64,000 nucleotides of DNA from Erwinia sp. 198 (GTDB taxonomy: Bacteria > Pseudomonadota > Gammaproteobacteria > Enterobacterales > Enterobacteriaceae), in contig NZ_RHUM01000008.1 of NCBI RefSeq assembly GCF_003937915.1, positions 113,631-177,630 of the forward strand, written 5' to 3'. The translations under genes were made by a program, and so were the position numbers. The first letter of the stretch is position 1. Each line of letters opens with the position of its first letter. Shown one piece after another: positions 1-7,363 of the stretch. The notes under the pieces were generated by a model. That model had not been told where the DNA came from. It saw only the letters and a program-made list of their open reading frames with translations, and did no database searches.

Positions 1-403
1 CGATTTTATCCAGACCTTCAGCGGCTTTGACGGCAACGAAACCGGCAACGGTTTCTGGCAGAAGCCGCAGGGAGAAACCATCCGCGGCGGTCTGCGTCTC
101 GCTACGCGTAACGAAACGCTGGGCGACGTCACGCACCGCATACTGCTGGTTACCCAGGCGCAAAGCCAGGCAAGCTCTTACTATCAGCAGCCGGGCCAGC
201 CGCAGTCCACGTGGGTCGTGCCTGCCGGCATGTATTTCATGATGGGCGATAATCGCGACAACAGCGCCGACAGCCGCTACTGGGGCTTCGTGCCGGAAAG
301 AAATCTGGTCGGCAAAGCCACCGCTATCTGGATGAGCTTTGAGAAGCAGGAAGGGCAATGGCCGACCGGCGTTCGCCTGAGCCGTATTGGCGGTATTCAC
401 TGA
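1..403 (+). CDS. lepB: Signal peptidase I, C-terminal part (cut by window start)
   Basis: Leader peptidase removes signal peptides from secreted proteins at the periplasmic face of the inner membrane. The reading frame is open from base 2 to the TGA at 401-403 and gives the last 133 residues. It carries the conserved family box MGDNRDNSADSRYWGFVPE and ends GGIH, as I recall for E. coli LepB. The membrane segments and the catalytic Ser and Lys lie before the window. The position directly upstream of rnc-era-recO is the normal enterobacterial order. Confidence 0.95.
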   Translation, partial: DFIQTFSGFDGNETGNGFWQKPQGETIRGGLRLATRNETLGDVTHRILLVTQAQSQASSYYQQPGQPQSTWVVPAGMYFMMGDNRDNSADSRYWGFVPERNLVGKATAIWMSFEKQEGQWPTGVRLSRIGGIH

Positions 404-429
404 CGGTGCGCAGGCGCCGCTGCAAAAGG

Positions 430-473
430 GTGGCTTCCCTCGGGGAGCCACTGCACACGAAACAGTCTCGTGT
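430..473 (+). promoter_or_regulatory. Paired hairpins in the rnc leader (candidate RNase III autoregulatory site)
   Basis: Two consecutive inverted repeats lie between lepB and rnc. GTGGCTTCC (430-438) pairs with GGGAGCCAC (443-451), and ACACGA (455-460) pairs with TCGTGT (468-473). In E. coli the rnc leader folds into hairpins cleaved by RNase III itself, which lowers rnc expression. Position and shape fit; cleavage is inferred. Confidence 0.5.
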
Positions 474-530
474 TGGCGTGTCCAGCCCTGTTCCCTGTGC
501 AGGAAAATTTTCGCATTAAGATATTGGTAA

Positions 531-2116
<1,586 letters not shown>

Positions 2117-2119
2117 TTG

Positions 2120-2845
2120 ATGGAAGGCTGGCAACGCGCATTTGTCCTGCACGGACGTCCCTACAGCGAAACCAGCCTGATGCTCGATCTCTTTTCGGAA
2201 AACTACGGTCGCGTGCGCGTACTGGCCAAAGGCGCGCGCGGCAAGCGCTCCAGCCTGAAAGGCGCCTTACAGCCTTTTACGCCGCTGCTGGTGCGCTGGG
2301 GCGGGCGCGGCGAGGTGAAAACCCTGCGCGGCGCCGAACCCATCTCTCTTGCCCTTCCTCTGAGCGGTATTTCCCTCTACTGCGGCCTGTACGTTAACGA
2401 GCTGATAGCTCGCGTGCTGGAGCAGGAAACCGCCTTTACCGAGCTTTTTTTCGACTATCTGCACTGTATTCAGGCACTGGCTGCGGGCGTCGGCTCGCCG
2501 GAACCGGCGCTACGCCGTTTCGAGCTGGCGATGCTGGGCCATCTTGGCTACGGCGTCGATTTCCTGCACTGCGCGGGCAGCGGCGAAGAGGTGACGGATG
2601 ATATGACCTATATCTATCGCGAGGAAAAAGGGTTTATCGCCAGCCTGGTAAAAAGCCATAAAAGCTTTACCGGACGCGAGCTGCGGGCGCTTTATGAACG
2701 CAGCTTTCCGGATAGCGAGGCGCTCAGGGCCGCCAAGCGTTTCACCCGCATGGCGCTCAAGCCCTATCTGGGCGGAAAACCCCTGAAGAGTCAGGAGCTT
2801 TTTCGACAGTTCGTGCCGAAAAAACGCGCGGACGCGCCCGAGTAA
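2120..2845 (+). CDS. recO: DNA repair protein RecO
   Basis: RecFOR-pathway protein that helps load RecA onto SSB-coated single-stranded DNA. The 241-residue protein has the N-terminal OB-fold (starting [10 protein letters not shown]), the basic [11 protein letters not shown] stretch and the long helical C-terminal domain. I chose the ATG at 2120 because it gives the usual MEGWQRAF start; a TTG lies one codon earlier. Only three bases separate it from the era stop. Confidence 0.95.
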   Translation: MEGWQRAFVLHGRPYSETSLMLDLFSENYGRVRVLAKGARGKRSSLKGALQPFTPLLVRWGGRGEVKTLRGAEPISLALPLSGISLYCGLYVNELIARVLEQETAFTELFFDYLHCIQALAAGVGSPEPALRRFELAMLGHLGYGVDFLHCAGSGEEVTDDMTYIYREEKGFIASLVKSHKSFTGRELRALYERSFPDSEALRAAKRFTRMALKPYLGGKPLKSQELFRQFVPKKRADAPE

Positions 2846-2916
2846 AGTCGCCTGGCTGTACCGGGGAACGGCGCGGACGTACACTGTAGCCCTCGTACAT
2901 TATTCTGAGGTTTGTT

Positions 2917-3648
2917 ATGGCTGAACTCCTGTTAGGCGTCAATATCGACCACATCGCCACCGTGCGCAACGCTCGCGGCACGCATTATCCCGATCCGGTA
3001 CAGGCTGCTTTTGTTTCCGAGCAGGCCGGTGCAGACGGCATCACCGTCCATCTGCGCGAAGATCGTCGCCATATTACCGACCGTGACGTCAGAATTCTTC
3101 GTCAGACCATTCAGACGCGCATGAACCTCGAAATGGCCGTGACCGATGAAATGGTCGCCATCGCCTGCGAGATCAAACCCCATTTCTGCTGTCTGGTGCC
3201 GGAAAAGCGCGAAGAAGTCACCACCGAAGGCGGCCTGGACGTGGCGGGCCAGCAGGAAAAAATCACCTTTGCCGTTTCGCGCCTGAAAGAGGCGGGCATT
3301 CAGGTCTCGCTGTTTATCGATCCTGACCATCGACAGATTGATGCCGCCATGGCCTCGGGTGCGCCCTATATCGAAATTCATACCGGCGCCTATGCGGAAG
3401 CGGAGGAGGGCGCGGTACGCGACGCGGAGTTCCGCCGTATTAAAGATGCGGCGGCCTATGCGCACAATAAAGGCCTGAAGGTGAATGCGGGACACGGGCT
3501 GACCTACCATAACGTGCAGCCGATCGCCGCGCTGCCGCAGATGCATGAGCTAAATATCGGACACGCTATTATCGGCCGTGCAGTGATGAGCGGGCTTGCC
3601 GAGGCGGTAAGCGAGATGAAGGCGTTGATGCGGGAAGCGCGTCGCTAA
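2917..3648 (+). CDS. pdxJ: Pyridoxine 5'-phosphate synthase
   Basis: Condenses 1-deoxyxylulose 5-phosphate with 3-amino-2-oxopropyl phosphate to give pyridoxine 5'-phosphate in the DXP-dependent vitamin B6 pathway. The 243-residue TIM-barrel protein shows the hallmark N-terminus [18 protein letters not shown] and the motifs HLREDRRHI and VNAGHGL. Its TAA shares one base with the acpS ATG (TAATG), so the two genes are translationally coupled. Confidence 0.97.
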   Translation: MAELLLGVNIDHIATVRNARGTHYPDPVQAAFVSEQAGADGITVHLREDRRHITDRDVRILRQTIQTRMNLEMAVTDEMVAIACEIKPHFCCLVPEKREEVTTEGGLDVAGQQEKITFAVSRLKEAGIQVSLFIDPDHRQIDAAMASGAPYIEIHTGAYAEAEEGAVRDAEFRRIKDAAAYAHNKGLKVNAGHGLTYHNVQPIAALPQMHELNIGHAIIGRAVMSGLAEAVSEMKALMREARR

Positions 3649-4028
3649 TGGCTATTCTGGGGCTGGGCACGGATATCGTGGAAATCGACCGTATCGAAGG
3701 CGTGATTTCCCGCTCCGGCGACAGGCTGGCGAAACGCGTGCTGAGCGAAAACGAATGGGCGCAGTATCAGGCGCATCAGCAGCCGGTGCGCTTTCTTGCC
3801 AAGCGGTTTGCGGTAAAAGAGGCGGCGGCCAAGGCGTTTGGTACCGGTATACGCGGCGGCCTGGCTTTTAACCAGTTTGAGGTTTACAACGACGAGCTGG
3901 GCAAGCCGGGGCTGCGTTTCTTTCAGCAGGCGGCGGAGGTGGCGCAAAAGTTGGGCGTCGCGCACGTTCATGTGACGCTGGCGGACGAGCGTCACTACGC
4001 CTGCGCTACGGTAATTATCGAAAGCTAA
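3648..4028 (+). CDS. acpS: Holo-[acyl-carrier-protein] synthase
   Basis: Transfers the 4'-phosphopantetheine arm of CoA to a serine of acyl carrier protein, activating it for fatty-acid synthesis. The 126-residue protein has the family motifs [12 protein letters not shown] at the N-terminus and [14 protein letters not shown] in the centre, which hold the Mg-binding Asp and Glu. It begins on the last base of the pdxJ stop codon. Confidence 0.97.
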   Translation: MAILGLGTDIVEIDRIEGVISRSGDRLAKRVLSENEWAQYQAHQQPVRFLAKRFAVKEAAAKAFGTGIRGGLAFNQFEVYNDELGKPGLRFFQQAAEVAQKLGVAHVHVTLADERHYACATVIIES

Positions 4029-4031
4029 TTC

Positions 4032-4061
4032 GGTCGGGCTGGTTGCATCGCCAGTCCGACC
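4032..4061. terminator. Inverted repeat between convergent acpS and yfhL
   Basis: GGTCGGGCTGG (4032-4042) and CCAGTCCGACC (4051-4061) form an 11-bp stem with one G-T pair and an 8-base loop. It lies just after the acpS stop and before the end of the convergent yfhL. No T-run follows on either strand, so intrinsic termination would be weak. Confidence 0.45.
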
Positions 4062-4086
4062 GCTGCGCGCCTCAGAGATCGCCCGT

Positions 4087-4344
4087 TCAGGAGGTGACGT
4101 GATGCAGGAGCACAAACTTTTCCCACAGCCTGTCGCTGCTTTCCACACATTCCGGATCGCTGATAATCGTATTATCAATAGGGCAAACCTGCTGACAGGT
4201 TGGCGTGTCGTAATGACCCACGCACTCCGTACAGCGGTTCACATCGATCTCGTAAATGCTTTCGCCCATGGAAATCGCCTGGTTCGGGCACTCCGGCTCG
4301 CACATATCGCAATTGATGCAGCGTTTAGTGATCAGTAAAGCCAT
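4087..4344 (-). CDS. yfhL: YfhL-type 2[4Fe-4S] ferredoxin
   Basis: Small 85-residue electron-transfer protein. Two cysteine clusters, CINCDMCEPECP near the N-terminus and CTECVGHYDTPTCQQVCP in the middle, fit a ferredoxin of the Allochromatium type, whose second motif carries an insertion between cysteines. The position after acpS on the opposite strand is as in E. coli. It marks the left edge of core chromosome before the tailocin cluster. Confidence 0.93.
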   Translation of the reverse strand: MALLITKRCINCDMCEPECPNQAISMGESIYEIDVNRCTECVGHYDTPTCQQVCPIDNTIISDPECVESSDRLWEKFVLLHHVTS

Positions 4345-4440
4345 GTTCAGCGAATACCCTTAACGGAAGAAGGGCGTAATTTACCACACCGAACGACCGT
4401 TTCCCACGGCCTGTCTTCGGGTTTAGCCAGCCGTTGTTGC

Positions 4441-5118
4441 TCATGGATGCCAGAGCGAAGATTTCGCAATGCCGGCGACATACTGCATCTGCGTAACCTC
4501 TTCAACCGGCAGGCGGATCGGTGCATGATCCTCATTAACCGGCAGCAGATGGTAAAAGCCGTCGCGTTTAAACAGGAAGGTTTTTACCATCACCTCGCCG
4601 CTGCTGGTGACCACCAGCACCTCATCGCCCGGATGAAAGTTCTGATTCGGCTCCACGATCACAAACTCACCCTCTTTGATCCTTGGCATCATCGAATCCC
4701 CTACGCATTTCAGTGCGTAGACGTCGCGATCGCAGGAAGGCCAGCGTAGAAACCCATCACCATTGCCAACAGGATATTGCATATCGCTCCAGTAGCCGCT
4801 GTGGCCAAGTTGAGTATTGCCCAGTACCGGCACCTTATGCAGCACCAGCGAGTGAAGTTCGCCTGTCATACCCGGCGCATGTTGCGCAGCCGATGCCTGT
4901 AAGTCGCGCTCGATCAGATCGATGGGCGAAACGTGAAAATAATCCGCCAGAGACTTCAGCGTGGTGTACTTTGGGTCTTTCACTTCTCCCGTCAGCAGCC
5001 GGTGCAGGGTGGACTGCTGCAGCCTGACCTTTTTAGAGAGCTCCGTCACGCTGCCGATGCCCTCTCTTTCCATCAAGTGCTTGATGTTACTGTTGAATAC
5101 ATCCAAATCAAAGATCAT
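4441..5118 (-). CDS. Phage-type repressor with HTH and S24 (LexA-like) peptidase domains
   Basis: The 225-residue protein has an N-terminal helix-turn-helix of the XRE/CI class (about residues 10-65, with SVTELSKKVRLQQSTLHRLL) and a C-terminal S24 peptidase fold. GDSMMPRIKEGE holds the candidate catalytic Ser, and GEVMVKTFLF holds the candidate Lys. Such repressors cleave themselves when RecA is activated, so DNA damage would induce the cluster. No classical Ala-Gly site is obvious in the linker; VLGNTQ is a possible region. It is transcribed divergently from the antiterminator gene and is the only repressor candidate in the cluster. Confidence 0.88.
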   Translation of the reverse strand: MIFDLDVFNSNIKHLMEREGIGSVTELSKKVRLQQSTLHRLLTGEVKDPKYTTLKSLADYFHVSPIDLIERDLQASAAQHAPGMTGELHSLVLHKVPVLGNTQLGHSGYWSDMQYPVGNGDGFLRWPSCDRDVYALKCVGDSMMPRIKEGEFVIVEPNQNFHPGDEVLVVTSSGEVMVKTFLFKRDGFYHLLPVNEDHAPIRLPVEEVTQMQYVAGIAKSSLWHP

Positions 5119-5151
5119 TTTATCTTCCTGTTATTGCGCGCTAACGTTGCA

Positions 5152-5171
5152 ATTATGCGTTTTTGCATTAG
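5152..5171. promoter_or_regulatory. Candidate operator of the tailocin repressor
   Basis: ATTATGC (5152-5158) and GCATTAG (5165-5171) form a 20-bp inverted repeat in the divergent region between repressor and Q gene. Further copies of the half-site occur at 5191-5197 (ATTATGC) and 5206-5212 (ATAATGC). The placement suits repressor binding over both promoters; binding is inferred. Confidence 0.45.
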
Positions 5172-5197
5172 AATAGGTGTTGTTAAGGCGATTATGC

Positions 5198-5225
5198 TTC
5201 ATCAGATAATGCAGTTTAGTATAAT
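5198..5225 (+). promoter_or_regulatory. Candidate sigma70 promoter for the antiterminator gene
   Basis: A perfect -10 box TATAAT (5220-5225) has a weak -35 TTCATC (5198-5203) at a 16-bp spacing. The repressor half-site at 5206-5212 lies within the spacer, so repressor binding would block it. Confidence 0.5.
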
Positions 5226-5241
5226 TCGTCGCCACAGTCAT

Positions 5242-5259
5242 CCTGCCCGATCGGGCAGG
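5242..5259. promoter_or_regulatory. Perfect 18-bp palindrome in the Q leader
   Basis: CCTGCCCGATCGGGCAGG is self-complementary over all 18 bases. It lies downstream of the predicted start of the Q transcript and about 36 bp before the Q start codon. It could be a protein-binding operator, or a 7-bp hairpin with a GATC loop in the RNA. It is not followed by a T-run, so it is not a simple terminator. Confidence 0.5.
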
Positions 5260-5295
5260 CCACATAAGAATCAGGTAAGAAAAGGAGGTCGGTTG

Positions 5296-5670
5296 ATGCG
5301 TAATATACAAAAAGTACTGGAGCGTTGGGGCGGTTGGGCTGTGGCAGAGGGCACGCAGCTTGACTGGTCGCCAGTTGCGGCGGGCTTTAAAGGGCTGCTG
5401 CCGGATGAGCGGAGAAGCCGGCTCTCCTGTAGCGACAGCGACGGGCTGATTGTCGATGCGGCCATCGCCAAACTGCACAAGGTCGGGCGTACGGACGAGG
5501 TCGAGCTGATTATCCTGCACTACCTCTATAATATCTCCAAATCCGCCATTGCCCGAAAAAAGAAATGCTCGGAAGGCAAAGTAAGGAACCAGCTGATGAT
5601 AGCCGAAACCTTTATTGACGCCTGTATAATTATGAGCGATGCGGAGCTGGAAATGGATGCCTGGGTATAA
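5296..5670 (+). CDS. Phage antitermination protein Q (phage 82-type family)
   Basis: The 124-residue protein starts MRNIQKVLERWGGWAVAEGT and contains GFKGLLPDERRSRLSC and ISKSAIARKKKCSEGKVRNQ. As far as I recall, this is the pattern of the lambdoid late antiterminator family related to phage 82 Q. Such proteins bind at a late promoter and let RNA polymerase read through terminators into lysis and structural genes. The ATG at 5296 is preceded by AAGGAGG at 7-base spacing. A terminator and the lysis genes follow at once, the classical order Q - late promoter - terminator - lysis. Confidence 0.85.
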   Translation: MRNIQKVLERWGGWAVAEGTQLDWSPVAAGFKGLLPDERRSRLSCSDSDGLIVDAAIAKLHKVGRTDEVELIILHYLYNISKSAIARKKKCSEGKVRNQLMIAETFIDACIIMSDAELEMDAWV

Positions 5671-5795
5671 AATTTCTTCGTTACGAATATAAAAATATAA
5701 AAGCAAAGAATAATTTAATTATGACCAGATGTCGTAAGGCAAGTCTATGTTGTTACGCAATTTGCATACACGGCAGAAATAATATTGATAAGGGC

Positions 5796-5824
5796 TTTTC
5801 GTAACGAATTTATACGGATAAATT
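5796..5824 (+). promoter_or_regulatory. Late promoter-like module 1 (upstream of the terminator)
   Basis: TTTTCG (5796-5801), 17-bp spacer, TAAATT (5819-5824). The palindrome TTCGTAACGAA (5798-5808) overlaps the -35 box and spacer. It is the only full module before the terminator at 5876-5920, so a transcript from it would be a leader of about 90 bases unless antiterminated. This is the arrangement of lambda pR'. Confidence 0.55.
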
Positions 5825-5875
5825 AGCAATATGGTTCTTTAACGATTACGAACCACAAAGAGAATATCTTCTATA

Positions 5876-5920
5876 TGCACTCCGTTGCCTGCCTTATTGG
5901 CAGGCAGGAGTGCATTTTTT
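5876..5920 (+). terminator. Strong intrinsic terminator before the lysis genes
   Basis: TGCACTCC (5876-5883) and TGCCTGCC (5886-5893) pair with GGCAGGCA (5899-5906) and GGAGTGCA (5907-5914). This gives a 16-bp stem with a 2-base bulge and a TTATT loop, followed by six T (5915-5920). It corresponds to tR' of lambdoid phages, the first barrier removed by Q. Confidence 0.85.
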
Positions 5921-5969
5921 ATGCCTGAAGCTTTCCTGAGTTCTTAAAGAAAAAATTAGCGCCAGGGGG

Positions 5970-5998
5970 TTTTCGTTACGAAATAAACCCCTTAATGT
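5970..5998 (+). promoter_or_regulatory. Late promoter-like module 2
   Basis: TTTTCG (5970-5975), 17-bp spacer, TAATGT (5993-5998). The palindrome TTCGTTACGAA is at 5972-5982. A conserved GCAGTATGGA follows at the predicted start. Confidence 0.5.
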
Positions 5999-6045
5999 AG
6001 CAGTATGGACAAATGACAGGCAGGGAGAAATAAAACAGGAAAAGG

Positions 6046-6074
6046 TTTTCGTAACGAGTTTCCCGCAGTAATAT
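6046..6074 (+). promoter_or_regulatory. Late promoter-like module 3
   Basis: TTTTCG (6046-6051), 17-bp spacer, TAATAT (6069-6074). The element TTCGTAACGAG is at 6048-6058. GCATCATGGAT follows. Confidence 0.5.
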
Positions 6075-6123
6075 AGCATCATGGATATAAACAACCGGCT
6101 GTAAAAGATATTAAAGAAAATGG

Positions 6124-6152
6124 TTTTTGTTACGAAATAAACCCTTTAATGT
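6124..6152 (+). promoter_or_regulatory. Late promoter-like module 4
   Basis: TTTTTG (6124-6129, one change from TTTTCG), 17-bp spacer, TAATGT (6147-6152). The element TTTGTTACGAA is at 6126-6136. Confidence 0.45.
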
Positions 6153-6199
6153 AGCAGCATGGATTAGTGACAGGCAGGGAGAAATAAAGCAGGAAAAGG

Positions 6200-6228
6200 T
6201 TTTCGTAACGAGTCCCCCGCAGTAATAT
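6200..6228 (+). promoter_or_regulatory. Late promoter-like module 5
   Basis: TTTTCG (6200-6205), 17-bp spacer, TAATAT (6223-6228). The element TTCGTAACGAG is at 6202-6212. Confidence 0.5.
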
Positions 6229-6277
6229 AGCATCATGAATATAAACAACCGGCTGTAAAAGATATTAAAGAAAAGGG

Positions 6278-6306
6278 TTTTCGTTACGAAATAAACCCCT
6301 TAATGT
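6278..6306 (+). promoter_or_regulatory. Late promoter-like module 6
   Basis: TTTTCG (6278-6283), 17-bp spacer, TAATGT (6301-6306). The palindrome TTCGTTACGAA is at 6280-6290. Confidence 0.5.
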
Positions 6307-6353
6307 AGCAGTATGGATTAGTGACAGGCAGGTAGAAATAAAAAATCAAAAGG

Positions 6354-6382
6354 TTTTCGTAACGAATAGCCCGCAATAATCT
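6354..6382 (+). promoter_or_regulatory. Late promoter-like module 7 (nearest the holin)
   Basis: TTTTCG (6354-6359), 17-bp spacer, TAATCT (6377-6382). The palindrome TTCGTAACGAA is at 6356-6366. The sequence after it departs from the repeat consensus. Confidence 0.45.
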
Positions 6383-6494
6383 GGCAACATATAAATAATC
6401 AAAAGATAAAAAAACTTTAAAATACATCCCAAAAAACGATGTAGGGAGCAAGCTTTCCCTGCGCCGTAATGATACAGGAGGCCAGATATAAAGC

Positions 6495-6845
6495 ATGTTT
6501 CCTCAGGAGCCAGGCTTTTGGGCCAGTGTCGGACTCTGGCTTTACAGCCATAAAACAGAATGGGGCTATGCCGGCATCGCCGCCATGTTTTCCCTGCTGC
6601 GCAGCGCTTGTGCCCGCACCCCCTGGAGCAAGCGTGTGCTGGACGCGGTGTCGTGCAGCGCGCTGGCTTTCTTTGCTGCGCCGACGCTGCAGGTAATTGG
6701 TGCGCTGCTGAACTGGAATATGCCCGAGGCCGCCGCCCAGGTTTTTGCCGTTTATATTGGCTACGTGGGTAATGACTATATCAGCGAAAAGTTAAAGCGC
6801 TGGATCAACAAAAGAACGGGAGAGCCAGATGGAAATCAGCCCTGA
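6495..6845 (+). CDS. Phage holin (lambda-family, class with three membrane segments)
   Basis: The 116-residue protein has hydrophobic stretches near residues 22-38, 50-70 and 78-94 and a charged C-terminal tail (EKLKRWINKR). The pattern LWLYSHKTEWGYAGIAAMFSLLR and IGYVGNDYISEKLKR resembles the phage_holin_3 family. It would form inner-membrane holes that release the endolysin. Its GGAGG lies 13 bases before the ATG, longer than ideal, so initiation may be weak. The 3' end overlaps the endolysin gene by 17 bp. Confidence 0.82.
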   Translation: MFPQEPGFWASVGLWLYSHKTEWGYAGIAAMFSLLRSACARTPWSKRVLDAVSCSALAFFAAPTLQVIGALLNWNMPEAAAQVFAVYIGYVGNDYISEKLKRWINKRTGEPDGNQP

Positions 6846-7269
6846 CGGTATCAGCTTTATCAAGCAGGAAGAAGGTGAAAAACTCAAGGCCTATCGGGAT
6901 AGTCGCGGCATATTAACTATCGGCGTAGGACATACGGGCCTGGTTGCTAATAAGACGATAGCGGATGGCATGGTCATTACGCCAGAGCAAAGTAATAATC
7001 TGCTGCTTGCGGATATTTCACATGTGGAGGGTTTTATTAATGAAAAAGTCAGCGTCAGACTGACACAAAATCAGTATGACGCTTTATGTAGCCTGGTGTT
7101 TAACATCGGCGTCAGCGCTTTTAATGGGTCGACGGTGCTGAGGAAATTAAACGATGGCGATTATGAGGGTGCTGCAGGAGCCATGCTGTTATGGAAGAGA
7201 GCCGGTCAGCTGGCTGACATACTGCTGCCACGCAGAAAAAGAGAGGTCGCTCTTTTTCTAAAAAAATAA
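6829..7269 (+). CDS. Endolysin, GH24 (T4-type) lysozyme
   Basis: Muramidase of 146 residues that would cleave peptidoglycan between MurNAc and GlcNAc. The family signature KQEEGEKLKAYRDSRGILTI and IGVGHTG carries the catalytic Glu near residue 15 and the Asp/Thr partners. NQYDALCSLVFNIG is the second conserved block. There is no signal peptide or N-terminal anchor, so it should need the upstream holin to reach the wall. Base composition is lower in G+C than the structural genes. Confidence 0.9.
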   Translation: MEISPDGISFIKQEEGEKLKAYRDSRGILTIGVGHTGLVANKTIADGMVITPEQSNNLLLADISHVEGFINEKVSVRLTQNQYDALCSLVFNIGVSAFNGSTVLRKLNDGDYEGAAGAMLLWKRAGQLADILLPRRKREVALFLKK

Positions 7270-7363
7270 GGCTGTCCTGTTTTTATTTAACTCGCTACAA
7301 AACGCGATGTTTCGCTATGCCCTATTCATAAAAATAAATAACCAACAACCAAAGGAAATCATG

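Larger units (their letters stand above)
5968..6418 (+). repeat. Three tandem 154-bp repeats, each of two ~77-bp half-units
   Basis: The element TTCGTWACGAR recurs at 5972, 6048, 6126, 6202, 6280 and 6356, with spacings 76, 78, 76, 78 and 76. This gives an exact 154-bp period. Units 1 (5968-6121) and 2 (6122-6275) differ at about ten positions by my count. Unit 3 starts at 6276 and decays after about 6382. The two half-units share the core GTTTTCGTWACGA...TAATRTAGCA..ATGGAT, so the 154-bp unit itself arose by doubling of a promoter-like module. Confidence 0.9.
5671..6494 (+). promoter_or_regulatory. A+T-rich non-coding late control region of the tailocin
   Basis: About 820 bases with no convincing gene between Q and the holin. 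It holds a terminator (5876-5920), seven promoter-like modules (annotated separately) and a 154-bp tandem repeat. A further TTCGTTACGAA lies at 5677-5687 just after the Q stop, with a weaker match around 5749-5760. Open frames on the minus strand here fall inside the repeats and have no ribosome-binding site, so I leave them out. Confidence 0.8.

Noticed and set aside
5941..6420. CRISPR array
   Set aside because: The repeat unit is 154 bp with no unique spacers; both the palindrome and the sequence between copies are repeated, and no cas gene is near.
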